From Carya illinoinensis (Eukaryota > Streptophyta > Magnoliopsida > Fagales > Juglandaceae), in assembly GCF_018687715.1 (NCBI RefSeq), contig NC_056761.1, positions 15,891,501 to 15,955,500 on the forward strand: a stretch of 64,000 nt of DNA, in the 5' to 3' direction. This document shows, one piece after another, positions 54,991 through 64,000 of this stretch; within the stretch, counting starts at the first letter, position 1; each line of letters opens with the position of its first letter. The notes under the pieces are model-generated. The model did no database searches and was not told the origin of the DNA. It worked only from the letters and a program-made list of their open reading frames with translations. The position numbers and the translations under genes are program-made.

Positions 54991-56153
54991 TGTGACGGCC
55001 CCAAATCCCCACGCACGATCACGGGAAAATCGAGACGTCCGGATGATGACATCACGGGTCATCATCCTATCGACGTGTGCCAAGTGTGTGAAAAAGCGAC
55101 GACTGTGCACGAGAAATACGCAGCTAAAAGCAAGTCAATAACTAAGTACCAGAATTTTTCTTGTTTAGTACAAAACTATTCAAAGCATACATAAATAAAT
55201 ATTACAGGACACAAACATAATTTTAAACTAAATACAAAGCATAAACTTCAGCACCCCGGCAGAGCCGCATCCTCGGGCTCAGCCTCCTCCTCCTCATCCT
55301 CAATCTCTGCACCAAAATCTACGGAACCAAAAATGGTGCCGCAGGTAAGTAAAATCCAAACACCACCAGATAAAAACATATAGAACTCAAACAATATGCA
55401 TGAAGTGATGCCAATGCCCAAAACCCATAAAATCATATTTTTACCACGCACGCCCAAAATCCCATTTGGCCCAAAAACATATCCTTTCCAAATATCACGC
55501 CAAAAGTCACATTTGGCCCATATCCATCTCAAACCATTATCTAATTAATCCGTATGCACCATGACCTCCCCTAGGGGTCATCCGCACACCCTGGGTCCAG
55601 TGCCACACCGCAGGTTACGACCACGCATGTGACACCTAACGAGCGATGCCCAGTTCCGCACCCCGCGCGTTCGTAGCCAAGCATCCTCTAGCCCTCGCCA
55701 GCGAAGGGCCACGGAGTCGATGCGTAGAGTGATGCCCGGTTCCGCGCCCGGCGCGTTTGTAGCCAAGCATCCCCTAGCCCCCGCTCCCGTCGTCGCCCAA
55801 CGACAACTCAGGGGACGTCACTCAGTTTATTCCGCTCCCGAGTGACCAGAGGAGCTCCACCGAGATAATACCCCATCCCGGCTTGGGGTCGTGATACACA
55901 CGCACCCGAAAATCCACTTACGCCAATAAAACAGGCTTTTCTCAATTAAGTAAAAATGCATGTGCATGCACCATGTAAAATCGATATTAATGCACAAAAT
56001 AATCAACCATCCATAAATCAACAAAACCAAGCACTCCGTCCACAACCCATCCGACCTCCGAACTCCTCGGACTCAGTCCAGAATCAGCCAACCAACAGAT
56101 AAATATTTATTGAATGAGCAAAATATATTTAAATCTAAAAGTAGAGTTTGGAA
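54991..56153 (-). repeat. 5' LTR, truncated
   Basis: Matches 49860-50583 and retains the about 440-bp block that the 3' LTR lost, including the duplicated CpG-rich unit (AAGCATCC(T/C)CTAGCC ... GCGATGCCC(A/G)GTTCCGC). The match stops at GTAGAGTTTGGAA (56153), where LINE sequence begins. The missing half is not found beyond the LINE. Confidence 0.85.
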
Positions 56154-57159
56154 GATTGAGCTAAAATTACATCAAGCTCTGGACAGAGGAAGGATGATCA
56201 GCGTGCAGGGTGACAAAGTATGGATTCCCATCAAATATGAAAAATTACCAAAGGTTTGTTTTATGTGTGGTTACTTAGTCCATGCTGCTGATGGGTGCAA
56301 ATCAAAAAGTGAGAATGTGTCTCGGCATGCTGAAAAGGTTCAACAATTTGGTCCATGGCTTCGTGCTTCTCCTATGTTTATTAAAAGGAATTACTCTAAT
56401 GGGAGATTCAGCAATGGAGATGGCAAGAGGTGGAAGAAGGGTACAGTGGAGGGGCGGAATCTGACACTGAGTCAGCTAACCAGATTGGAGAAAATCCAGG
56501 ATCCAATTCTAATTCAAATTCTAATTCAAATTTGAATTTGAATGAGGATGAGAGTGTGGAGTTTGTTGCTTGTACAAATCTACAAGGTTTGGATAAGGGT
56601 GCTGTTATAAATGGAAAAAAGCTGGTTTCAACAGAAAAAGAAGGAATGGAAGTTTTGAATGAGGAGAATTCGATAAGGGTGGAGGAGATAGTTATGGCAG
56701 TAGTCAATCAGCATCCAGTTGTGCATAATGGAGATGCAAACAATGATGATGGGCTGGGCCGAATTTGGGCTCGGGTCTGGATGTCAACCCTATTATGGGG
56801 CCCAATTTTTAAATGAATTTTTTGAGGAGAGTCCAGACAAGGCAAATGTGGTTAGTAGTGAAGGTCAGGCTGTGTTGTGTGCTAAGGAGAAAGGCCAAGT
56901 TTCAGGTAGGAGGGCTATGAATACTAGAGCGGGGTGGAAAAAAAGTGCTAGGGGGAAAGAGGTGCTTAGTGATAAAATAGAAATACAAATTATGAAGAAA
57001 AGGGGGTTAGATGATGAGGAGGGAGGTGGTGAAAGAGAAGTCAGCAGAAAAAAATTAAAAATTACTAAGGAGGGGGATTTTGTTGATACTAATATGAATT
57101 TGGCGGCGCTGCTCAAGATCAATGAAAACCTTGAGCTGGAATTGTCGGGGGCTTGGTAA
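56110..57159 (+). pseudogene. LINE ORF1 (copy 3), partial and frameshifted
   Basis: The N-terminal DUF4283 region is missing. The remaining part begins around ELKLHQALDRGRMISV, followed by IPIKYEKLPKVCFMCG and the CCHC knuckle (CFMCGYLVHAADGC, near 56260-56300). A low-complexity tail with Asn-Ser repeats and a basic region (KKSARGKEV, REVSRKKLK) ends at 57159, overlapping the ORF2 start. Frameshifts lie near 56440 and 56790. The open frame from 56110 starts in LTR sequence, so its first 15 or so codons are not LINE-derived. Confidence 0.75.
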
Positions 57160-60100
57160 CCCCCGTGTAGTTCATGACCTTCACAAACTAGTGAAGGAAA
57201 AGGGACCAAACTTGGTTTTTTTGATGGAAACGAAGCTACATGCACATCGTTGGGACTACCTAAAGAGGAAATTGAAGTATGAGGGATGTTTTGTTGTGAA
57301 TCCAGTAGGAAGAAGTGGAGGTTTGGTCTTGCTTTGGAAGCTTGAAACTGAGGTGACAATTCAGTCTTATTCTAGATTTCACATAAATGCTAGTATTAAG
57401 GATGATCAGGAGGATAAGGAGTGGCAGCTAACTGGCTTTTATGGCCATCCAGAAGTCAGTAAGAGGCAAGAATCATGGGATATTTTATTGTCCTTAAAAC
57501 CTTCTAATTCTATGGCTTGGTTTTTTTGTGGGGATTTTAATGAAATATTAGCTCAAGATGAAAAGAGAGGAGGAAATGTGCAAAGTGAAGCTCAGATGAA
57601 CAAGTTCAGATATGTGGTAGAGAGGGGAGAATTATTTGATTTGGGATGGTCGGATTCCAAATTTACTTGGTGTAACAAACATAAAGATGACACTTTTACT
57701 GTAGAAAGATTGGACAGAGGACTAGCAAATAGAAATGGCTGGACTGTTTTCAATCTGTAAGGGTTGAAACTTTGGTGGCTAGAAGCTCGGATCACAGACC
57801 TTTGTGCTTTTATTTTGGGAAGCAACCTGCCTATATAAGAGGTTGCCAACAATTTTTTAAGTATGAAGTGTCATGGGGAAAAGATGAGGGGTGCAAAGAG
57901 ATAATAAGTAAGGTATGGATGCAAGAGAGTTCAACCAACAACCCTGTTAGAGAAGTACCAAAAAACCTCAAGACTAGTAGAGGCTTTTTATCAAGATGGA
58001 AGAAAGAGCACAGTTCAGACTTGGGAAAGGAATTAAATATGAAGTCTGCTCTCCTTAAAAATTTGCAGGATGATGAAAATCAACATAATGAAGAGGAGAT
58101 TGGGAGGTTACAAAATGATGTGGGGGTTCTTCTTCAGAAAGAGGATCTCAAATGGAGGCAAAGGGCAAAGAATCATTGGTATCAAGGAGGGGACAGAAAT
58201 ACAAGGTTTTTCCATGCAAGTGCAACCCAAAGAAAGAAAAAGAATTTTATTAAACATATTAAGGATGCGGATGCAATTGTGAGAAGGGTCGAGTCTGAGA
58301 TTGCTGATGCATTCAAGGATCATTTTCAAAAGATTTTTTCAACTATGAATCCAAAGGCAGAAGATATTGAGACCTGTTTGCAGAGTGTTGACATTAGAGT
58401 GACAAGAACAATGAATGAAGATCTTGTGGCTCCTTTTGTGCAAGAGGAGGTACTAGAGGCACTCCAACATATGGGGCCCTTCAAATCTCCTGGGCCAGAC
58501 GGATTTGGGGCAGATTTTTATCAACATCATTGGGCAGTTGTGGGCCCTAAAGTATGCAGTGCTGTGCTAAATGTCTAAATGACGAAGGTATGCTAAGTGA
58601 ATTAAACCTTACTAATATAGTGTTAATTCCAAAAGTAGAGGCTCATTTTTCTGTAAATGAGTTTAGACCTATTTCTTTATGCAATGTATTGTATAAGCTT
58701 ATTGCAAAAGTTCTAGCAAATAGGCTTAAGCATGTTTTACCAAACATTATTTCTAGTCTGCAGAGTGCTTTTGTGCCTGGTAGATCTATTATTGACAATG
58801 TGATGGTGGCCTATGAGATCCTTCATACCATGAAAGCAAGACAAAAAGGAAAAGAAGGAAGCATGGCCTTAAAGCTAGACATGTCTAAGGCTTACGATAG
58901 AATTGAGTGGACTTTTCTGAGGTCCATAATGAAGAAGCTGGGTTTCTGTGACAGATGGATCCAGTTGATTATGATTTGTGTAGAATCGGTTAGATATTCA
59001 GTTGTGGTAAATGGAAAGGTTGGTGATACTTTCATGCCCACTAGAGGTTTAAGGCAAGGTGACCCATTGTCTCCTTATCTTTTTATCTTATGTGCTGAGG
59101 GACTGAGATCTATGTTGAGTAAAGCTGCTACAAATGGGAGACTTAAAGGGGTAGCTGCTGCTAGTGGAGGGACTCGAATTAATCATCTCCTCTTTGCTGA
59201 TGATTGTGTGATCTTCAGCAAGGCAAGTAAAGAGGAGTGGTTGGCTATACATGATCTTTTGCTTTTGTATGAAGTTTCTTTAGGCCAAAAGCTAAATAGA
59301 GAGAAGACAGCAATCCTTTTTAGTTCCAATACAAGTGAGCTGGTTCAAGAGGAAATTATTTCTGAGGCTGGTGAAATTGTTTGTGGAGATTATGGAAAAT
59401 ATCTTGGTCTTCCAACCATGATTGGAAGATCAAAGTATGAAACTTTTAGGAGTATAAAAGAAAGGGTGTGGAGGAAGATTAGAAGCTGGAAAAATTCCTT
59501 TTTATCGAGTGCAAGTCGAGAGGTGTTAATTAAGGCTGTATTACAGTCTATTCCTACTTATTCGATGAATGTGTTCAGATTTACAAGGAAGCTGTGCAAA
59601 GTCATCAACTCCATGATTGCAAATTTTTGGTGGAGTGGTAATAAAGACAGTAGGGGTATTCATTGGAAGGGTTGGGATAAAATGGGTGAAAATAAAAAGA
59701 ATGGTGGGATGGGGTTTAGGGATATTGATGTTTTTAATAGGGCTATGTTAGCCAAACAAGGTTGGATGTTGCAAACCAATGTTGAGTCTTTGGCAGCTAG
59801 AATTTTTAAGGAGAAGTATTTCAGTAAAAGCCAATTTATAGATGCAAAGATTGGATATAAACCCTCTTTCATATGGAGAAGCTTATTACATGCACAAGAC
59901 CTGGTCAAAGCAGGAATGGTGTGGAGAGTGGGTAATGGAAAAAGTATATCTATATGGAACAATAAATGGCTTCCTAATGGTTCAGATTTCAAAGTTAGAT
60001 CACCTATTAATACATTACCTGCAGACTCGAAGGTAAGCTCCCTTATCTTTGAGGATCTTCATTGCTGGAATGAGAGGTTGGTAGGTGATATGTTTAGTAA

Positions 60101-61359
60101 GGAAGAGGCTGCTCAGATATGCAGTATACCTTTAAGTTGGCATGGTGAGGAAGATAGAATTTTATGGGGCTTTACTAAGGATGGCAGGTTTTCTGTGAGA
60201 AGTGCCTATCATTTAGGCAATGACATGGGAAGATCGAGGCTTGGGAATGTTCTAGTAGACAAACTCAGCAACAAATTTGGGAAGGGGTTTGGAGTCTAAA
60301 TGTTCCTAATCCTACAAAACAGTTTGTGTGGAAGGCACTGAAAGGCATATTACCAACAAGGCAGAACCTAGTGCAGAGAAAAATAATAGAAGATGCTACT
60401 TGTAATATCTGTCATGGAGATGTAGAAACAGTATGTCATGTGCTATGGTCCTGTCCAGCTGCAAGTGATGTATGGGCTGAAAGTGGAAGTGGACTTCAGA
60501 AATGGATATGTGAAGAAAAAGATTTTTTCCAGGTGTGGTCTGATATGCAGACCAGATTGCAGCAGAGCAAATTAGAAGAGGTAGCCATGATTTTGAGAGG
60601 GCTGTGGACAAGGAGGAATATGATGATTTTTGAAGGGAAATTCAAAAAACCAAGTAAAGTTCTCAATGAAGCACTGACCAGTCTTAGAAACTATAAGAGT
60701 GCTCATGCTGAACTAAACCAGATGAAGGGGCCTATGCATCAGACAAGGAAAGATACAAAATGGATGCCACCAGATGAAGGAATTTCAAAGATAAACTTTG
60801 ATGCGGCTATTGACAAGACTAATTATAGATTGGGATTGGGCATAGCAGGAACGAATCATGTGGGAGAGGTTCTGTTTTCTTTTAGTTGTTCAAAATTGTT
60901 TAGTGGTAGCTCTGATATGGGTGAAGCAGCGGCTCTCTGGAGAGCTATGGAACTTGTTATGGAGCTGGATGTCAGGAATGTAGTGTTTGAAGGAGACGCT
61001 AACAGGGTGATAAAAGGGGTAACAGATGTACGGGGAAATTATGCACGGATGGAGCAGATGTATGCTAATATTCGAAGCAGGTTGAGTTTGAGGCCTAACT
61101 AGTCTATGAATTTCATACATAGAGAAGGGAATTGTGTGGCTCATGAATTGGCTAAGAGAGCTTTAAGAATGGAAGGGGAATGGTGCTGGATTGAGGAAGG
61201 ACCTTCAGAGACCATTAGTTTAATTGCTAGTGAAATGGCTTGTATTAGTGAAGAGAATTCAGTGAGTTAGTGATTATAGAGATGTTAAGGTTATGTTGCT
61301 GCAATGTAACTCTTTTACTATGAATGAATGAGGCATTTTTGTTGGTTTCAAAAAAAAAA
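56154..61359 (+). mobile_element. L1-type LINE (copy 3), different family, 5'-truncated
   Basis: Starts inside ORF1 just before the zinc knuckle, runs through the whole ORF2 and ends in an A-tail (61350-61359). Its protein motifs differ clearly from copies 1 and 2 (for example LLFADDCVIF instead of LLYADD.LIF), so it is a separate lineage. The left flank is an LTR and the right flank is unrelated AT-rich DNA. No target duplication was found, so a deletion or rearrangement has removed one flank. Confidence 0.88.
57122..61270 (+). pseudogene. LINE ORF2 (copy 3): endonuclease-RT-zf-RVT-RNase H
   Basis: The ATG at 57122 opens the endonuclease (MKTLSWNCRGLGNPRVV, LMETKL, FFCGDFNEIL, SSDHRPLCF). 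The RT follows: SPGPDGFGADFYQ, FRPISLCNVLYKLIAKVLAN, FVPGRSIIDN, LKLDMSKAYDRIEW, GLRQGDPLSPYLF, then the catalytic box FADD (near 59195). After that come zf-RVT (CNICHGDVETVCHVLWSC) and an RNase H (NFDAAID, GEAAALWRAM, FEGDANRV, HREGNCVAHELAKRAL), stop at 61270. Frame changes near 57755, 58565 and 60295 and a TAG near 61100 are the only breaks, so it is less decayed than copy 2. Confidence 0.9.
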
Positions 61360-61670
61360 TTCCAATACAACTTTTTCAAATCCCAATACAAAAATAATAT
61401 ATTCTAATAATATTTTATTTAACTTATTTTAACTCATCTCATCTCATCTCTGAAAACAAACGAGGCTAAATTATATAGTATATATAGTTTTAACATATAC
61501 TAATAATAATATTGGGTGTATTATGTGTATATTTATATATTGCTATAATTATCTATTGAAAAAAGCTGGGTGCAGTCTCGGGATGTAAGCAGCGTGCAAA
61601 CGGCTGCTAACCTGGCATTAAGTTAAAACGGAGCATTTTGGTGAAGCTAGCCCCAGCTATGTCGTTTCAT
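61360..61670. repeat. Fragment of a CTCATCTCATC-ended MITE plus AT-rich DNA
   Basis: TTTTAACTCATCTCATCTCA (61422-61441) followed by TCTCTGAAAACAAACGAGGC is the right end of a repeat type whose small derivative sits at 38210. The left end is missing. From 61570 (GGTGCAGTCTCGGG) the sequence resembles 13590. No gene. Confidence 0.45.
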
Positions 61671-62340
61671 TGATCAGGGTAAATAGCTCGGGATCTTTTC
61701 TCTCTCGTCTATCTTATTCCCGAGATCTTTTCTCTTTCTCTCTCTCAAATCTTTTCTCTCTCGTCTATCTTATTCCCAAGATCTTTACTCTTTCTCTCTC
61801 GGCCCTTTCAGCGTCAAGTTCACTCTCATTCCTCCTCTCAGTATCTCCCTTCTCGCATGAAATCTGGAAAACCTCTCCAGCCCACGTCCCTTTTCCTTTC
61901 CAATTTCAGTCTCTCGAATCTCTCATTAGATTTTGCACGATCTGCAGTTTTTGGAGGTGTTCTCGCCGGATCCCCCTTTTTCTTCCCTCCAGACCCACGA
62001 GTATAGCTTCGTCTTCCTCCGTTCATCTTCCCGAGCTCCAATCGAAGACCGAAACCTCTCCAAAAATCTAACCGAAACCCTAACCCTAGATCTAACTGTA
62101 ACCGTTACCCTAGATCTAACCCTAATCCTAACCCTAACCCTAACCCTAACCCTTCATCCTGAAACTGGTAATCAGTTGCCTCTGTCCAGGTTATTTCATA
62201 TTTCTGTAACATTGTAGTTTTCTATTTCTTCAATATCTGTAGTTTTGTATTTTCTGTATTTTATTTCATATTTCTGTATTATTGTAGTTTTCTATTTTCT
62301 GTATTTTATTTAAAATTTCTGTATTATTGTAGTTTTCTAT
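61671..62340 (+). other. Pyrimidine-rich, leader-like sequence with CCCTAA tract
   Basis: C/T-rich sequence with a near-duplicate (CTCTCTCGTCTATCTTATTC at 61698 and 61756), then the CCCTAA tract, then TTTCTGTATTATTGTAG(TT) repeats (62200-62345). A 133-codon frame starting 61670 is composition-driven. It could be the promoter and 5' leader of the GRF-finger gene at 63028; nothing seen proves that link. Confidence 0.4.
62075..62152 (+). repeat. Interstitial telomere-like (CCCTAA)n tract
   Basis: Irregular CCCTAA/CCCTAGATCTAA units end in four or five consecutive CCCTAA hexamers (62113-62152). The plant telomere unit is the heptamer CCCTAAA, so this is a telo-box-like tract rather than a copy of the telomere. 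Telo-boxes often occur in 5' leaders of plant genes. Confidence 0.8.
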
Positions 62341-62349
62341 TATTTCATA

Positions 62350-62590
62350 TTTGATTGATGCTATTAGTAGTGCTTATGAGTCGCAGATATTGTTCTCGGG
62401 TTTGATTGATGCTATTAGTAGTGTTTATGAGTCTCAAATGTTGCTCTCGGGTTTGATTGATGCTATTAGCAGTGTTTATTAGTCTCAGATGTTGTTCTCG
62501 GGTTCCATTGATGCTAGTAGCAGTGTTTACTGGAATTCAGTAGTTGTTCTCGGGTTTGACTATTTGCTAGTAGCAGTGTTTATTTTTCCT
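62350..62590 (+). repeat. Minisatellite, 51-bp period, about 4.7 units
   Basis: Units start at 62350, 62401, 62452, 62503 and 62555, each beginning TTTGATTGATGCTATTAG(T/C)A and ending TGTTCTCGGG. The first three are close copies; the last two are more diverged. The array has no start codon context and is probably transcribed non-coding or intronic sequence, if transcribed at all. Confidence 0.9.
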
Positions 62591-62618
62591 AATCTATGCA
62601 ACTTTTCCATCTATTAAA

Positions 62619-62660
62619 CCATGATGTGCTGTGGAGCAGTTGTTCCACAGTACATCATGG
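62619..62660. repeat. 17-bp inverted repeat (hairpin)
   Basis: CCATGATGTGCTGTGGA and TCCACAGTACATCATGG form a stem with one mismatch and an 8-nt loop (GCAGTTGT). It lies 30 bp after the minisatellite. It might be a tiny foldback element or a structured RNA; the arms are too short for a usual plant miRNA precursor. Confidence 0.7.
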
Positions 62661-63027
62661 TAGAATGCATTTGGGAGCCTGGATATCGGCTCACATGATC
62701 TGTATGTTGTATTGGTTATGACACCCTCTTTATTATATTATAAAAGTTAAAGTCAACAGACCAATGTAGAAAGAACTGATCATATCCCTAGTTCGTGTGA
62801 ACTGATTTTTTTTTTTTTATATAAGCTATAGTTTTCAATTAAATCTGAGGTGAACCCACATGGTTTAGAACAATTCGATGTGGAATTTTCAAAATGGTGT
62901 AAAATCAGTAATATGCATAAAAGTGCATTGTAGTCATATGCAATTGGATATGTGTGCCTTTCCATTTTGACTACATGTGTATCTTTTGATATGTGTGCAT
63001 TTCCATCATGACCCAATCTATGTTAGA

Positions 63028-63604
63028 ATGTCATCCTCATCACTGTCTTCCTCATGTTCTGGCAAACGTAATTTGGGTCAACCAATGTGCTTATGTGAGC
63101 AAGAAGCTATATTGAGATACTCAAATACCACAAGAAATCCAAGAAGACCCTTCTTTGGGTGTCCAAAGTACAACACAGAGGTAAGTTATTCACTCATTAT
63201 CTCGATTTGGCAAATAATATGATTAATATTGTCTAAATCTAACATCTTTTATATATGTCAAAAATATTCAGGGATTATCACATTGTAACTACTTCAAGTG
63301 GGCAGATAGTGATAGTGATAAATGCGAAGAGTGTGATCTACGAGCAAGGAAAAATGAAATTGAAAGGAAGGAGAGAGAGCTGGAGACAAGAGTCGGTGAG
63401 ATTGAGAAGATGGAGTTTCAGCTTCGGATGAGAGTAGCCCAAGTTGAGAAGAGAGAGATGGAGCAATCCAGTAGAGATGAGGCATTTTTGAAAAAGGAGT
63501 TGTTGCTTTTTGAGCAAGAAGCAAGACTAAGACGTTCACGCATATTGCTCCGTCTTTTTTGGGCTTTTGTAGTTGCTGTCTTTTGTTACCAAGTGATTTG
63601 GTAA
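63028..63604 (+). CDS. GRF-type zinc-finger protein with C-terminal membrane anchor
   Basis: Two exons, 63028-63180 and 63272-63604, joined in phase 0 through GAG|GTAAGT and TTCAG|GGA, give a 161-residue protein. Residues about 15-60 form a zf-GRF domain: CLCEQEA, then FFGCPKY in exon 1, then HCNYFKWAD in exon 2. The intron splits the finger, which supports the splice model. Residues about 70-135 are highly charged and likely form a coiled coil (NEIERKERELETRVGEIEKM). The end (LLRLFWAFVVAVFCYQVIW) is hydrophobic, as in tail-anchored proteins. GRF fingers bind nucleic acid in some proteins; the plant members of this short form are uncharacterised to my knowledge. The upstream in-frame ATG at 62977 is less likely. 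The family may be spread by transposons. Confidence 0.75.
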
Positions 63605-64000
63605 TGGTTTATATGGTGTTTGGAGTTTAAGTGTTAGTAGTTTATTCTGAATGTACAGAAACTGTCCATAATAGTCTAATAGTTTGACTTTTTGTAAGTG
63701 TTCGAATTGATGTAATTTAAGCTTTGTATCATGCTTGTCCTATATCTGACAGTTGGTATCGATTTTATTTGGCAAGCTATGTATCATGCAAACATATACC
63801 AAGCATGTTGGTATGCTTATTACCTTTTCCACCTAATGTAATCTATTTATGATGATTTATTGTTTATCTTAAAAAATTGCCTTATCTAGACTCAGTTTGT
63901 CTTTGAACCTGTTTGAGTGTGATCTGAGCCGAACCCATGATATTGCGTTTACAAGTCTATGCCGTGTACAAGCAGCGTTTTCCTTTTTCTTTTCTTTTTG
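63605..64000 (+). other. 3' flank of the GRF-finger gene
   Basis: AT-rich sequence, probably the 3' UTR and beyond. TTTGTAAGTGTTCGAATTG and later AT-rich words are seen, but no clear poly-A signal can be chosen and no other gene is visible up to the window edge. Confidence 0.4.

Larger units (their letters stand above)
49860..56153 (-). mobile_element. Non-coding LTR retrotransposon (LARD-like), minus strand
   Basis: In element order: 5' LTR (56153 to 54991, its beginning lost where a LINE starts), PBS, a 3.26-kb interior with no protein domain, a polypurine tract and the 3' LTR (51733-49860). LTR ends are TGTGACACCACG and GGGGGCGTCACA. The interior is homologous to that of element A (for example TCTTAGGTTTTGT near 54451 and TTCAACGAA(C/T)TTTCA near 54395). 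Its 3' end (AATTTCGAGGACGAAATTTA, polypurine tract) resembles Tekay/Del-type Gypsy elements. Mobilisation by an autonomous relative is inferred. Confidence 0.85.

Noticed and set aside
61670..62071. 133-codon ORF near the GRF-finger gene
   Set aside because: Pyrimidine-rich leader-like DNA with an internal near-duplicate. There is no recognisable motif, and it is better explained as 5' leader.
62619..62660. miRNA precursor
   Set aside because: The stem is only 17 bp with an 8-nt loop, shorter than usual plant precursors. Kept only as a hairpin.

Overview
This window is a stretch of plant nuclear DNA, almost certainly from a eudicot. It is AT-rich and dense in transposable elements. The evidence includes plant L1 LINEs carrying an RNase H domain, Ty3/Gypsy and Ty1/Copia remnants, a CACTA (En/Spm) transposon, hAT and Mutator-type derivatives, spliced GT..AG genes and an ACD6/ITN1-type PGG-domain gene. 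The short repeats that begin TTTGGATAC or end CTCATCTCATCTCATCTC resemble families I associate with Fagales trees; that link is from memory and weak. No bacterial, organellar, tRNA, rRNA or CRISPR feature was recognised.

Layout. (1) 1-6,680: a decayed minus-strand Athila/Tat-like Gypsy element (gag-protease, PBS, LTR), a 5'-truncated LINE (3,135-5,425), and the 5' end of a second minus-strand Gypsy element (LTR 6,076-6,680). (2) 6,695-14,640: a dispersed repeat (R1), non-coding LTR-like DNA, a non-autonomous hAT element with an 8-bp target duplication (10,600-12,119) and several MITEs. (3) 14,644-23,429: a CACTA transposon with two decayed minus-strand transposase genes and an opposite-strand ORF of the 'putative plant transposon protein' type, with clusters of CGTTCGAACG-like repeats. 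(4) 23,532-33,680: the 3' part of an ACD6/ITN1-like PGG gene. It is split by an LTR-ended element with a GAAAA duplication, and two younger LTR elements are nested inside that element. (5) 34,400-38,316: a Copia RT scrap, a solo LTR (35,007-37,095) and tandem repeats. (6) 38,317-44,310: a near full-length LINE with a 15-bp target duplication. (7) 45,303-47,700: a second R1 copy, split by a Mutator-type MITE whose unoccupied counterpart lies near position 7,431, then a Copia gag-protease remnant. (8) 48,161-49,560: a second 'putative plant transposon protein' ORF beside CATTCGAATG repeats. (9) 49,860-56,153: a non-coding LTR retrotransposon (LARD-like) on the minus strand, then a third LINE (56,154-61,359). 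(10) 61,360-64,000: repeats, a CCCTAA tract, a 51-bp tandem array, a hairpin, and the only apparently intact host gene, a two-exon GRF-zinc-finger protein with a C-terminal membrane anchor.

The window is best read as a history of insertions. The most informative part is one non-coding LTR family, seen as element A, solo LTRs B and D, and the minus-strand element at 49,860-56,153. It has LTRs of about 2 kb or more, TGTGA...TCACA-type ends, 5-bp target duplications, a shared non-coding interior and a conserved splice-donor-like LTR block.
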